Source: Eubacteriales bacterium (lineage in GTDB: Bacteria; Bacillota; Clostridia; Lachnospirales; Lachnospiraceae). Taken from it: 64,000 nt of DNA. The position numbers and the translations under genes are program-made. Positions 49,578 to 58,841 of this stretch are shown here, piece after piece (within the stretch, counting starts at the first letter, position 1; the number at the start of each line of letters is the position of its first letter). The notes beneath the pieces were generated by a model that saw nothing but the letters and a program-made list of their open reading frames with translations, was not told where the DNA came from and ran no database searches. The stretch lies in NCBI GenBank assembly GCA_030536855.1, contig JAUNPK010000014.1:1-64000 (forward strand), given 5' to 3'.

Positions 49578-51323
49578 ATGGCAAATATTTACAGAGATGT
49601 GACATTACAGAATGTAAGTGAGAACGACATTGGAAAGACTTTAAAGGTTTCAGGATGGGTTGAGAATATCCGTGACCACGGTGGAGTTTCATTTATTGAT
49701 TTAAGAGATATGTATGGGGTGCTTCAGGTGGTTTTAAGAGACACATCACTTCTTGAGGGAATTCACAAGGAAGAGTGTATATCTGTAGAAGGAATCATGG
49801 AGCAGAGAGATGAGGAAACTTATAATCCTAAGATTCCTTCAGGAACAATTGAACTTGAGGCTAAGAAGATTAACGTTCTGGGCCGGGTATACCAGCAGCT
49901 TCCATTTGAAATTCAGACTTCCAAGGAAGTAAGAGAAGATGTAAGACTTAAATACAGATATCTTGATCTTAGAAATCCTAAGGTTAAAGATAACATGATA
50001 TTTAGATCACAGGTTATTTCATTCCTTCGCCAGAAAATGACGGAGATGGGCTTTTTGGAAATTCAGACTCCTATTCTGTGTGCATCATCTCCTGAGGGTG
50101 CCAGAGATTATATCGTGCCTTCAAGAAAATATAAGGGTAAGTTTTATGCCCTTCCACAGGCTCCACAGCAGTATAAGCAGCTTCTTATGGTTTCGGGATT
50201 TGATAAGTATTTCCAGATTGCACCATGTTTCAGAGATGAAGATGCAAGAGCAGACCGTTCACCGGGAGAGTTCTATCAGCTGGATTTTGAAATGAGCTTT
50301 GCAACACAGGAAGAAGTATTTGCTGTTGGCGAGGAAGTTCTTACAGCTACATTTGAAAAATTTGCACCGGAAGGGTATGAAGTAACTAAGGCGCCTTATC
50401 CGATTATCAGTTATAAGCAGGCAATGCTTGAATTTGGCTCTGATAAACCGGATCTTAGAAACCCTCTCAGAATTATAGATTTATCCGAATTTTTCAACAA
50501 ATGTACTTTCAAACCATTCCAGAATAAGACAGTAAGAGCTATTAATGTTCATGCTAAACTTTCAAAGGGACAGCATGAGAAGCTTCTTAAGTTTGCTACA
50601 GGAATCGGAATGGGTGGTCTTGGTTATCTTGAAGTACTTGAAGATCTTTCATATAAGGGACCAATTGATAAATTTATTCCTGATGACCTTAAGGGTGAAA
50701 TCAGGGAACTTGCCGGACTTCAGGCAGGAGATACTATTTTCTTTATTGCAGATAAAGAGGACAGAGCAGCATTTTTCGCCGGCCAGATTCGTACAGAATT
50801 AGGTGAGAGACTTGACTTAATTGAGAAAAATGCATACAGATTCTGTTATGTTAACGACTTCCCAATGTATGAAAAGGATCCGGAGACAAAGAAGATCGGA
50901 TTTACACATAATCCATTCTCAATGCCTCAGGGAGGCCTTGAAGCACTTAACACAAAGGACCCTCTTGATATTTTAGCTTATCAGTATGATATAGTTTGCA
51001 ATGGTGTTGAATTATCATCAGGAGCTGTCCGTAATCATGATATGCAGATTATGGTTAAGGCATTTGAAATTGCAGGATATGATGAAGAAGTTCTCAAGGC
51101 TAAATTCGGAGCCCTCTACAATGCGTTCCAGTTTGGAGCACCTCCACATGCAGGTATGGCACCGGGTGTTGACCGTATGATTATGCTTCTTAGAAACGAA
51201 GAAAATATACGTGAGGTTATTCCGTTCCCAATGAGTGGTACAGCACAGGATCTTATGTGTGGAGCACCTAACGAAGTAACAGAACAGCAGTTGAGAGAGG
51301 TTCACATTAAGGTTCGCGACTAG
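49578..51323 (+). CDS. aspS: Aspartate-tRNA ligase (bacterial type)
   Basis: 581 residues. The N-terminal OB-fold anticodon-binding domain (GWVENIRDHGGVSFIDLRDMYG) is followed by class II motif 2 (APCFRDEDARADRSPGEFYQLDFE) and motif 3 (GMAPGVDRMIMLL), with the bacterial-type GAD insertion domain between. It is followed by gatCAB, which converts mischarged Asp-tRNA(Asn) and Glu-tRNA(Gln). That linkage and the Asn-reading T-box suggest a non-discriminating enzyme that charges both tRNA(Asp) and tRNA(Asn). The ribosome binding site is AAAGGAG, about 12 nt before ATG. Confidence 0.95.
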   Translation: MANIYRDVTLQNVSENDIGKTLKVSGWVENIRDHGGVSFIDLRDMYGVLQVVLRDTSLLEGIHKEECISVEGIMEQRDEETYNPKIPSGTIELEAKKINVLGRVYQQLPFEIQTSKEVREDVRLKYRYLDLRNPKVKDNMIFRSQVISFLRQKMTEMGFLEIQTPILCASSPEGARDYIVPSRKYKGKFYALPQAPQQYKQLLMVSGFDKYFQIAPCFRDEDARADRSPGEFYQLDFEMSFATQEEVFAVGEEVLTATFEKFAPEGYEVTKAPYPIISYKQAMLEFGSDKPDLRNPLRIIDLSEFFNKCTFKPFQNKTVRAINVHAKLSKGQHEKLLKFATGIGMGGLGYLEVLEDLSYKGPIDKFIPDDLKGEIRELAGLQAGDTIFFIADKEDRAAFFAGQIRTELGERLDLIEKNAYRFCYVNDFPMYEKDPETKKIGFTHNPFSMPQGGLEALNTKDPLDILAYQYDIVCNGVELSSGAVRNHDMQIMVKAFEIAGYDEEVLKAKFGALYNAFQFGAPPHAGMAPGVDRMIMLLRNEENIREVIPFPMSGTAQDLMCGAPNEVTEQQLREVHIKVRD

Positions 51324-51382
51324 AAGAAAGCATTGATTTCACTGTTACCCGTTAAACAATTATTGAATTAAGGAGATGCACT

Positions 51383-51679
51383 ATGGCAAATGTAATTAGT
51401 GATGAGACAATAGAATATGTTGGAATCCTTGCTAAGCTTGAACTTTCTGACGCAGAAAAGGAAGATGCCAAGAAGGATATGGCAAGTATGCTTGATTATA
51501 TTGATAAGCTTGGGGAACTTGATACATCAGGTGTTGAACCTATGTCCCATGTTTTTCCTGTAAATAATGTAATGAGAGAAGATGTTGTTACCAACGGTGA
51601 CGGAAGTAAAGCTACACTTGCCAATGCACCTGAGAGCAACGATTCAGGATTTATAGTACCTAAAACTGTTGAGTCATAG
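51383..51679 (+). CDS. gatC: Asp/Glu-tRNA amidotransferase subunit C
   Basis: 98 residues, the full length of the subunit. ETIEYVGILAKLELSDAEKE and TSGVEPMSHVFPVNNVMREDVV are GatC hallmarks. GatC wraps around the GatA-GatB interface to stabilise the heterotrimer. It starts 59 bp after aspS with AAGGAG and is followed by gatA after 13 bp. Confidence 0.94.
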   Translation: MANVISDETIEYVGILAKLELSDAEKEDAKKDMASMLDYIDKLGELDTSGVEPMSHVFPVNNVMREDVVTNGDGSKATLANAPESNDSGFIVPKTVES

Positions 51680-51692
51680 AAAGGATTAGCGT

Positions 51693-53138
51693 ATGGGTTT
51701 ATTAGAATATACAGCCGTAGAACTTGCTGCTAAGATAAAGTCAGGTGAGACCACAGCAACGGAGGCTATGGAAGCGGTTATAGCCCAGATTGAAAAATCT
51801 GAGGATGAACTTAACTGTTATGTTACATTTGATAAAGAAAAGGCTTTGGAAGCTGCAAAAAAAGCTGACGAGGGTATAAAAGCAGGTAAGCTGACAGGTC
51901 CTTTAGCAGGGGTTCCTTTTGCAATTAAGGATAATATGTGTACAGAGGGAATGTTAACCACCTGTTCTTCTAAAATACTTGGAAATTTCGTTCCAACATA
52001 TACAGCGGATGCTGTTGAAAGATTGACCCAGGCAGGTGCTGTTATCATAGGAAAGACTAACATGGATGAATTTGCCATGGGTTCTACAACAGAGACAAGT
52101 GCATTTGGTGTTACCAAAAATCCTAGAAATATACAGCATGTTCCGGGCGGTTCGTCAGGAGGTTCAGCAGCGGCAGTGGCAGCCAACGAGTGTTTTGCAG
52201 CTCTTGGCTCTGATACAGGCGGCTCAATCAGACAGCCTGCATCTTATTGCGGTGTTGTGGGAATGAAGCCGACTTACGGTACGGTTTCAAGATATGGACT
52301 TGTTGCTTATGGTTCGTCTCTTGATCAGATTGGACCATTATGTAAAGACGTTACTGACTGTGCAACAATCATGGAAGTTATAGCAGGCAAGGATGATAAA
52401 GATTCAACTTCTGTTAAGAGAGAGGACACATCATTTACAAAAGCACTTGTAGATGATGTAAAGGGACTTAAGATTGGAATACCAAGAGATTATTTTGGAG
52501 AAGGTCTTGACCCTGAAGTAAAAGAAGCAGTTCTTGCTGCGGCTAAGGTGTTAGAGAGCAAAGGCGCCATAGTTGAGGAGTTTGATTTGAGCCTTGTTGA
52601 GTACGCTATTCCTACTTACTATACAATAGCTGCGGCAGAGGCAAGTTCAAACCTTGAAAGATTTGATGGCGTTAAATACGGTTATAGAACAAGTGATTAT
52701 GAGGGTCTTCACAATATGTATAAAAAAACCCGTTCGGAAGGTTTTGGACCGGAAGTGAAGAGAAGAATTATGCTTGGTTCTTTCGTATTAAGTTCAGGAT
52801 ATTATGATGCATATTATCTGAAAGCGTTAAGAGTAAAAGCTCTTATTAAGAAAGCATTTGATGAAGCATTTTCAAAGTATGATGTAATTCTGGGACCGGT
52901 TGCACCTACTACCGCACCTAAGCTGGGTTCCTCACTTTCAGACCCTATTAAAATGTATCTTGGTGATATATATACTATCTCGGTAAATCTTGCAGGACTT
53001 CCGGGAATGAGTGTTCCTTGTGGCAAGGACAAGAATGGACTGCCTATAGGACTGCAGATTATTGGTGATTGCTTTAAAGAAAATAATGTTATCCGTGCAG
53101 CTTATTCATATGAGCAGGCTCGTGGAAAATTTGAATAG
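51693..53138 (+). CDS. gatA: Asp/Glu-tRNA amidotransferase subunit A
   Basis: 481 residues, full length. The catalytic Lys is in VPFAIKDNM near residue 77, and the amidase Ser-cisSer-Lys signature is in HVPGGSSGGSAAAVAANE followed by GSDTGGSIRQPAS. It hydrolyses glutamine and channels ammonia to GatB. The ribosome binding site is AAAGGA before ATG 51693. Confidence 0.96.
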   Translation: MGLLEYTAVELAAKIKSGETTATEAMEAVIAQIEKSEDELNCYVTFDKEKALEAAKKADEGIKAGKLTGPLAGVPFAIKDNMCTEGMLTTCSSKILGNFVPTYTADAVERLTQAGAVIIGKTNMDEFAMGSTTETSAFGVTKNPRNIQHVPGGSSGGSAAAVAANECFAALGSDTGGSIRQPASYCGVVGMKPTYGTVSRYGLVAYGSSLDQIGPLCKDVTDCATIMEVIAGKDDKDSTSVKREDTSFTKALVDDVKGLKIGIPRDYFGEGLDPEVKEAVLAAAKVLESKGAIVEEFDLSLVEYAIPTYYTIAAAEASSNLERFDGVKYGYRTSDYEGLHNMYKKTRSEGFGPEVKRRIMLGSFVLSSGYYDAYYLKALRVKALIKKAFDEAFSKYDVILGPVAPTTAPKLGSSLSDPIKMYLGDIYTISVNLAGLPGMSVPCGKDKNGLPIGLQIIGDCFKENNVIRAAYSYEQARGKFE

Positions 53139-53149
53139 GAGGTAGAGTT

Positions 53150-54589
53150 ATGGCTAAAGAATACGAGACAGTCATTGGATTGGAAGTTCATGTTGAACTT
53201 GCTACAAAGACAAAGATTTTTTGCGGATGCTCCACAGAATTCGGTGGCGCCCCTAACTCCCATACATGCCCTGTTTGTACGGGTATGCCGGGTTCGCTTC
53301 CTGTTCTTAACAAAAAGGTAGTTGAATACGCTGCAGCAGTTGGTCTGGCTACCAATTGTACAATAACACAGGATTGTAAGTTTGACAGAAAGAATTATTT
53401 TTATCCTGATAACCCTCAGAATTATCAGATTTCACAGCTTTATCTGCCAATATGCAGGGACGGACATGTGGATGTTAAGCTTGAGGATGGAACACAGAAG
53501 GCTATAAGAATACATGAAATTCACATGGAAGAGGATGCGGGAAAGCTTATACATGATGAGTGGGAAGGGGTTTCTTTCGTAGATTTTAACAGATCTGGCG
53601 TTCCTCTTATTGAGATTGTTTCTGAGCCGGATATGAGAAGCGCAGAAGAGGTTATTGCTTATCTTACAAAGTTAAGAAATACCATTCAGTATCTTGGAGC
53701 ATCAGATTGCAAACTTCAGGAAGGCTCTATGAGAGCAGATGTAAACCTTTCTGTAAGAGAAAAGGGTTCTGAGGAATTTGGAACAAGAACTGAGACCAAG
53801 AATCTTAATTCATTTGCTGCAATTGAGAGAGCTATTAAGGCTGAGACTGCAAGACAGATTGACATTATTGAGGCCGGTGGAAAGGTTGTTCAGGAGACAA
53901 GACGTTGGAATGATGATAAAGAATATTCTTATGCAATGCGTTCCAAGGAAGACGCTCAGGATTACAGATATTTCCCGGATCCTGATTTGGTTCCTGTCCA
54001 CATAAGTGACGAATGGCTTGAAGAGTTAAAATCTAAGCAGCCGGAATTCAAGGATGAGAAGATGAAGAGATACAAGGAAGAATTTGATCTTCCTGATTAT
54101 GATATCAATATGATTACTGACAGTAAGAAACTGGCGGACATTTTTGAGGAGACAACTGCTATCTGTAACAAGCCTAAGAAGGTATCTAACTGGCTTATTG
54201 CAGAAACTATGAGAATTCTTAAAGAAAAAGAAATGGACCCGGAGGATATCACATTTTCTCCAGAGAATCTTGCAAGAATCATTAATCTGGCTGATGAGGG
54301 TACAATCAATAGTAATGCAGCAAAGCAGGTTTTTGAAGCAATATTTACTGAGGATATCGATGTAGATAAATATGTTGAAGAAAAGGGCTTGAAGCAGGTT
54401 AATGATGAAGGTGCTCTTAAGGCAACTGTTGAAAAGGTAATTTCTGAAAATCCACAATCTGTAGCTGATTATAAGGCAGGCAAGGAGAAGGCAATAGGTT
54501 TCCTTGTGGGTCAGACCATGAAGGCAATGCAGGGAAAAGCTAATCCGGGTATGGTTAACAGTCTGCTTAAGGAACTTCTTAACAAGTAA
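53150..54589 (+). CDS. gatB: Asp/Glu-tRNA amidotransferase subunit B
   Basis: 479 residues. The start YETVIGLEVHVELATKTKIFC, the Cys-rich zinc site CGCSTEFGG...NSHTCPVCTG, DRKNYFYPDNPQNYQISQ and the C-terminal YqeY-like tail (NPGMVNSLLKELL) match GatB. It phosphorylates mischarged tRNA and transfers ammonia to form Asn-tRNA or Gln-tRNA. It starts 11 bp after gatA behind AGGAGGT. Confidence 0.96.
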   Translation: MAKEYETVIGLEVHVELATKTKIFCGCSTEFGGAPNSHTCPVCTGMPGSLPVLNKKVVEYAAAVGLATNCTITQDCKFDRKNYFYPDNPQNYQISQLYLPICRDGHVDVKLEDGTQKAIRIHEIHMEEDAGKLIHDEWEGVSFVDFNRSGVPLIEIVSEPDMRSAEEVIAYLTKLRNTIQYLGASDCKLQEGSMRADVNLSVREKGSEEFGTRTETKNLNSFAAIERAIKAETARQIDIIEAGGKVVQETRRWNDDKEYSYAMRSKEDAQDYRYFPDPDLVPVHISDEWLEELKSKQPEFKDEKMKRYKEEFDLPDYDINMITDSKKLADIFEETTAICNKPKKVSNWLIAETMRILKEKEMDPEDITFSPENLARIINLADEGTINSNAAKQVFEAIFTEDIDVDKYVEEKGLKQVNDEGALKATVEKVISENPQSVADYKAGKEKAIGFLVGQTMKAMQGKANPGMVNSLLKELLNK

Positions 54590-54612
54590 AATGTACTGCG
54601 AAGGAGATAGGC

Positions 54613-55989
54613 ATGAAGAAGGCTGATTTTGATGTTAAACTGCCGACCTTTGTTGACAGGGTAGTTTATGTTAATAACTATGGTGCAAGACCATATTGTT
54701 ATACTATTGCAGATGCTGATAACAATGCAGATGCCATTAACAAGGCAATCAACTATATTTCGGAAAAAGGCGGCGGAACAGTTGTTATACCGGAGGGGAT
54801 TTGGTTTACTGCTCCAATTGAGATTAAGAGTGAGGTTGAATTCAGGATTGAGAAGAACGCCATTCTGAAGTTTTCAAAGGATATTGACCAGTATCCTCTC
54901 ATAATTACCAATTATGAGGGACAGGAATGTATAAGGGCAAAGTCTCCAATTACAGCAGAGAATGCGATTAATATTGGTATTACAGGCGAAGGAATAATAG
55001 ATGGAAGCGGAGAACTCTGGCGCCCGGTTAAGCAGTTTAAGACAACCGGAAGACAGTGGGAAGCGCTTATGGAAAAGAGCCGGTACACCATTGATACTAA
55101 AGAGGGTGGAATCTGGATGCCGTCTGAGAGTGCATTTAAGGGTAATGAAAAGAATATTCAGCTAAATGCGGAAAATGCATTGGAGAGAGCCAAGGAGTAC
55201 TATGATTTCTACAGACCTGTGATGGTGAGTTTAAGGCACTGCAAGAGCGTACTGCTTGATGGCGTGACATTTATGAATTCACCGGCATGGAATATTCATC
55301 CCTTTTTCTGTACGGACCTCACAGTAAGAAATGTTAAAGTAAGTAATCCGTACTATGCGCAGAATGGTGATGGAATTGATGTTGAATCCTGCAATAAGGT
55401 TCATATTCACAACTGTACATTTGAGACAGGTGATGATGCAATATGTCTAAAGTCAGGTAAAAATGCTGTCGCAAGGCAGGTTGAGGGACCCTGTGAAAAT
55501 GTATATATCCACGATTGTGTTGTTAATAAAGGCCACGGCGGATTCGTTATCGGAAGTGAGATGAGCCGGAGCGTAAGAAATGTACTTGTTGAGGATTGTA
55601 CATTCTTAGGAACAGATATTGGCATAAGAATGAAGAGCGCACTTGGCAGAGGCGGTGTGGTAGAGGGTATCACTGTAAGAAATATCAACATGACAGATAT
55701 TAAAGAACAGGCTATAATACTCACAATGTCCTATGTTCTCAATTCTCTTAACAGGGATGAAGAGATAAAAGGCGTCGACAAAGAGGATATTCCGTACTTT
55801 AAGAATCTGAATTTCGAGAGGATTCACTGCTTTGGAGCTAAGGAAGCACTTGTGATTGAACCTCTGAAGGATATGCCTGAGACAATTTCTGATGTGCATA
55901 TAAAAGCTTCTACATTTATTGCAGCTAAAGAAAATAGAATTGCCGGAGATTCAGTTATAAATGAAAACACGGTATATGCTATGTCATGA
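54613..55989 (+). CDS. GH28 polygalacturonase-type enzyme, no signal peptide
   Basis: 458 residues, a right-handed beta-helix. The four GH28 motifs are present: NGDGIDVES, TGDDAICLKSG (catalytic Asp residues), GHGGFVIGSE and GIRMKS. The N terminus MKKADFDVKLPTF is not a secretion signal, so the enzyme should stay in the cytoplasm and act on imported oligogalacturonides, probably as an exo-enzyme. It follows gatB by 23 bp with AAGGAGA and no visible terminator between, so it may share the T-box-controlled transcript. A hairpin at 56041 ends the run. Confidence 0.9.
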   Translation: MKKADFDVKLPTFVDRVVYVNNYGARPYCYTIADADNNADAINKAINYISEKGGGTVVIPEGIWFTAPIEIKSEVEFRIEKNAILKFSKDIDQYPLIITNYEGQECIRAKSPITAENAINIGITGEGIIDGSGELWRPVKQFKTTGRQWEALMEKSRYTIDTKEGGIWMPSESAFKGNEKNIQLNAENALERAKEYYDFYRPVMVSLRHCKSVLLDGVTFMNSPAWNIHPFFCTDLTVRNVKVSNPYYAQNGDGIDVESCNKVHIHNCTFETGDDAICLKSGKNAVARQVEGPCENVYIHDCVVNKGHGGFVIGSEMSRSVRNVLVEDCTFLGTDIGIRMKSALGRGGVVEGITVRNINMTDIKEQAIILTMSYVLNSLNRDEEIKGVDKEDIPYFKNLNFERIHCFGAKEALVIEPLKDMPETISDVHIKASTFIAAKENRIAGDSVINENTVYAMS

Positions 55990-56040
55990 TGAATAATATA
56001 TTAAAGGGATAATCATTTGCATAATAATGAAAAGAATATT

Positions 56041-56096
56041 GCGGTAACTAATAGAGCAGAATTATGGACAGGCTCGTTAGTTACCGCATTAATTTT
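56041..56096 (+). terminator. Terminator after GH28 gene
   Basis: GCGGTAACTAA pairs with TTAGTTACCGC over a 25-nt loop, followed by ATTAATTTT. Confidence 0.6.
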
Positions 56097-56138
56097 AAAA
56101 ATTTAAATATAATTAAAAATAGCAAAAATATGGTTTAA

Positions 56139-56384
56139 TTACAAATCATTAGGTAATTTTTCAGGGAAAATATTCTCATATTGTACATCCAATACATCTC
56201 TTATACCCTTAATTTCATCAGGATATATATGCCTCTGACCGACCTCAATTTTAGCGAGAGCGCTCCGGGTAACATCAATTCCTATGGTCTGAAGTTTTGC
56301 AGAGAGTTGTTCTTGAGTAAGTTCTCGATATATGCGAAGTCTTCTTATATTATCGCCTATCTGTTTTTCGAATTCTATATTCAT
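56139..56384 (-). CDS. XRE-family repressor-like regulator
   Basis: 81 residues, a single HTH_3 domain (NIRRLRIYRELTQEQLSAKLQTIG) with an ending of the form IFPEKLPNDL. The HTH shows an insertion GIDVTRSALAKIE at the recognition helix, typical of this subgroup. The minus-strand start is behind AGGAGTTAATATA. Two copies of a GCACTTA-N-ATAGGYGC motif lie upstream, one 60 bp before its own start and one overlapping a divergent promoter. Confidence 0.88.
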   Translation of the reverse strand: MNIEFEKQIGDNIRRLRIYRELTQEQLSAKLQTIGIDVTRSALAKIEVGQRHIYPDEIKGIRDVLDVQYENIFPEKLPNDL

Positions 56385-56442
56385 TATATTAACTCCTCGT
56401 ACAATATTTAACCTTATTATGATGAAATAATATAATAAATAT

Positions 56443-56458
56443 GCACTTAAATAGGCGC
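56443..56458 (-). promoter_or_regulatory. Candidate operator of the XRE regulator's own promoter
   Basis: GCACTTAAATAGGCGC differs at few positions from the second site GCACTTATATAGGTGC at 56543. Confidence 0.5.
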
Positions 56459-56509
56459 AAAGAGAGAGGCGTTTTATGAAGGGTAATAGTCAGGAGAATT
56501 GTTTATTAA

Positions 56510-56563
56510 TTGACATATATTGAGTAAAATGATATACTAATTGCACTTATATAGGTGCAATTA
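56510..56563 (+). promoter_or_regulatory. Strong promoter with palindromic operator at the start point
   Basis: TTGACA (56510-56515), 17-bp spacer, TATACT (56533-56538). It runs directly into TAATTGCACTTATATAGGTGCAATTA (56538-56563), shown here only by its arms TAATTGCAC and GTGCAATTA. The site would be covered by the adjacent XRE protein. The 385-bp gap (56385-56769) holds this pair of sites, an imperfect hairpin ATACATTTT / AAAATGTAT near 56576 and no other gene that I can see. Confidence 0.65.
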
Positions 56564-56769
56564 GAAACTTATGATAATACATTTTTTTCAGGGAAAATGT
56601 ATTGGAAAATCGTTCTAGTGTTGTGAGTTGTAATGTAATTAATCATTCTTAAATTAACTATGTGTTTGATAAAAAAACCTTTACAACAATGAAGGACATA
56701 TATGTATTAGTGGACAATAAATATAATACTGACATTTCTTTAATTGCACCCAAAAGATAGGTAAGTAAT

Positions 56770-57111
56770 ATGTATAGTTACTATGGTTATGGTAACCATT
56801 ATGAAAAGGAGTTTAATTTCGGATTATTCTTTCTGTATTTATTAGTGGTTGCTCTTATTATGTTTTTTGAATATGTTACAGGAATAATAATGATTGCTTT
56901 TTGTGAGATGATGTCAGATGTGCATGATTTAAGAGATAAGTTTATTATAGAATCAGAACAGAAATACAACACCAGAGGGGTATTGATATCTGATGAGGAT
57001 AGAAATAGGGATATAATTGCCAAAGGAGGTTGGAAATGTGCAGGATGTGGTAAGGTCCATCCGTCTTATGAGACATCATGTGTGTGCGGAATGCTGAAAA
57101 GTAATAACTAA
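56770..57111 (+). CDS. Membrane protein with C-terminal zinc ribbon
   Basis: 113 residues. A Tyr/Gly-rich start (YSYYGYGNHY), one long hydrophobic segment (about 17-45) that may be one or two helices, a charged cytosolic region, and a C-terminal zinc-ribbon-like motif WKCAGCGKVHPSYETSCVCG with four Cys. The ribosome binding site is weak. It is the first gene behind the XRE-controlled promoter, 207 bp downstream of the operator. Function unknown. Confidence 0.65.
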   Translation: MYSYYGYGNHYEKEFNFGLFFLYLLVVALIMFFEYVTGIIMIAFCEMMSDVHDLRDKFIIESEQKYNTRGVLISDEDRNRDIIAKGGWKCAGCGKVHPSYETSCVCGMLKSNN

Positions 57112-57135
57112 TAGAGTCTATAAGCATTTAGCAAT

Positions 57136-57210
57136 ATGGAGAACTCTAAGGGATTATTTGAGCGAATTCACAGCAGTGATGAAGAAAAACAGTTATGTGA
57201 TGATTATTAA
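57136..57210 (+). CDS. Very small reading frame, doubtful
   Basis: 24 codons (MENSKGLFERIHSSDEEKQL then CDDY), 24 bp after the zinc-ribbon gene. It lacks a clear ribosome binding site. The charged helical composition looks protein-like but could be a remnant. The remainder of 57112-57360 shows only a terminator. Confidence 0.2.
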   Translation: MENSKGLFERIHSSDEEKQLCDDY

Positions 57211-57282
57211 AGATGTAACTTATATGATATATTCATAAATCAGATGGATGAATTAATGTTGAGAATTGCGGTAGTTGGAATT

Positions 57283-57323
57283 TATAAACGGGACAGAGCT
57301 AATATTGCTCTGTCCCGTTTATA
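57283..57323. terminator. Bidirectional terminator between converging genes
   Basis: TATAAACGGGACAGAGC pairs perfectly with GCTCTGTCCCGTTTATA around TAATATT. It lies between the zinc-ribbon gene and the minus-strand PilZ gene. Confidence 0.75.
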
Positions 57324-57360
57324 CTCATACAGTGGTGATTTTCTATCGTGACTCCAATTA

Positions 57361-57729
57361 TTACTCTCCTTCAATCTCTGCTTCATAATCATCAAATATA
57401 TAATTGAGGACAGGAGCCATTCCTACAAACTCGCAACCGTAAGAGTAGAAGTCTGAGCCTTTAATAGGCTGGCAACGTACAATTTTAACAACGCAGAAAA
57501 GAACATCTTCCTGATTATCTCCCAGGCGAAGAGCTGCATTGAAATAGAAATCTATAGGCAGAATGCTCTTTGCCTCGAATCCTATGCCGCTCTTGGAAAT
57601 ATTAATAACTGTTATAGGGGAATCAATGTTGCTAATCTTTATATTGTCCTGTTTAAACAGTGATGAAACATTGAGTGTAAGATCTGCCTTAACTCTCTTA
57701 TAGCGTCTTTTTTCCACAATTTCACTCAT
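57361..57729 (-). CDS. PilZ-domain cyclic-di-GMP receptor
   Basis: 122 residues, a single PilZ domain. KRRYKRVKADLTL holds the RxxxR motif, and INISKSGIGFEA the (D/N)xSxxG motif, which together bind cyclic di-GMP. VILFCVVKIVRC and YGCEFVG complete the barrel. The likely messenger-degrading partner in the window is the HD-GYP protein at 13850. It is monocistronic, with a start behind GGAGGGGTTGTT on the minus strand. Confidence 0.88.
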   Translation of the reverse strand: MSEIVEKRRYKRVKADLTLNVSSLFKQDNIKISNIDSPITVINISKSGIGFEAKSILPIDFYFNAALRLGDNQEDVLFCVVKIVRCQPIKGSDFYSYGCEFVGMAPVLNYIFDDYEAEIEGE

Positions 57730-57838
57730 AACAACCCCTCCGTGATTTACGTATTTTAATGCGAATTACTACATCACATTTTACAAATTGTTTTTATAAT
57801 CATACACTGATATATGAATTTGTGCAAGTAAATGTCTA

Positions 57839-57867
57839 TTGATTTTGATACATGACTGTTATATAAT
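57839..57867 (+). promoter_or_regulatory. Promoter of purC-purF
   Basis: TTGATT (57839-57844), 17-bp spacer, TATAAT (57862-57867), 63 bp before purC. I see no purine riboswitch in the short leader. Confidence 0.7.
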
Positions 57868-57929
57868 TTCTGTTGTATTTGTTAGTGTTAGCGTGAGTGC
57901 GATACTTGAAATAATTTATTAGGAAAAGG

Positions 57930-58820
57930 ATGGACAAGATCATGGAAAAGTTTGAATTACTTTATGAAGGAAAAGTCAGAGAGGTGTATGATATAGGAGA
58001 TAAGTTAGTAATTTCCGCAACCGATCGTATTTCAGCATTTGATCATATTTTAAAAAATGTTGTCACAGATAAGGGCGCTATACTTACACAGATGTCTAAG
58101 TTCTGGTTTGATTTCACAAAAGACGTAATTCCTAATCATATGGTTTCTGTTGATGTTAATGATATGCCGGAATTTTTCAGAAATGACAAATATGCAGGAA
58201 GAAGTATGATGTGCAAGAAATTGACAATGCTTCCAATCGAGTGCATCGTTAGAGGATATATTACAGGAAGCGGATGGGCAAGCTATAAGGATAACGGTAC
58301 AGTTTGCGGTATCAAGCTTCCGGAAGGTCTGCAGGAATCAGAAAAGCTTCCGGAACCAATTTATACACCTAGTACTAAGGCAGAGATTGGTGATCATGAT
58401 GAGAATATCTCTTTTGAGAAGAGTATTGATGTCTTAGAAAAGAAGTTCCCTGGCAAGGGTGAGGAATATGCTACTAAGATTAAGGATGCAACAATTGCCA
58501 TTTACAAGAAGTGTGCAGAGTATGCATTAAGCAAAGGAATTATTATCGCAGATACTAAGTTTGAATTCGGTCTTGATGAGAATGGTGAAGTAGTTATCGG
58601 TGATGAGATGCTTACACCGGACAGCTCACGTTTCTGGCCATTAGAAGGATATAAGCCTGGACAGGGACAGCCTTCATACGATAAGCAGTTTGTAAGGGAC
58701 TGGTTAAAATCTAATCCGGACAGTGATTATCTTCTTCCGGAGGATATAATTGAGAAGACTGTTGAGAAGTATAAGGAAGCTTATAAGTTATTAACAGGTG
58801 AAGAATTTAAGAGAGCATAA
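57930..58820 (+). CDS. purC: Phosphoribosylaminoimidazole-succinocarboxamide synthase
   Basis: 296 residues. [20 protein letters not shown] and [10 protein letters not shown] open the ATP-grasp-like SAICAR synthetase fold; [14 protein letters not shown] and [15 protein letters not shown] and [13 protein letters not shown] motifs follow. It joins aspartate to CAIR in purine synthesis. ATG 57930 follows AGGA by 5 nt; ATG 57942 is an alternative. purF starts 21 bp later. Confidence 0.96.
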   Translation: MDKIMEKFELLYEGKVREVYDIGDKLVISATDRISAFDHILKNVVTDKGAILTQMSKFWFDFTKDVIPNHMVSVDVNDMPEFFRNDKYAGRSMMCKKLTMLPIECIVRGYITGSGWASYKDNGTVCGIKLPEGLQESEKLPEPIYTPSTKAEIGDHDENISFEKSIDVLEKKFPGKGEEYATKIKDATIAIYKKCAEYALSKGIIIADTKFEFGLDENGEVVIGDEMLTPDSSRFWPLEGYKPGQGQPSYDKQFVRDWLKSNPDSDYLLPEDIIEKTVEKYKEAYKLLTGEEFKRA

Positions 58821-58841
58821 TACTATAAAGTGAGGTTATAT

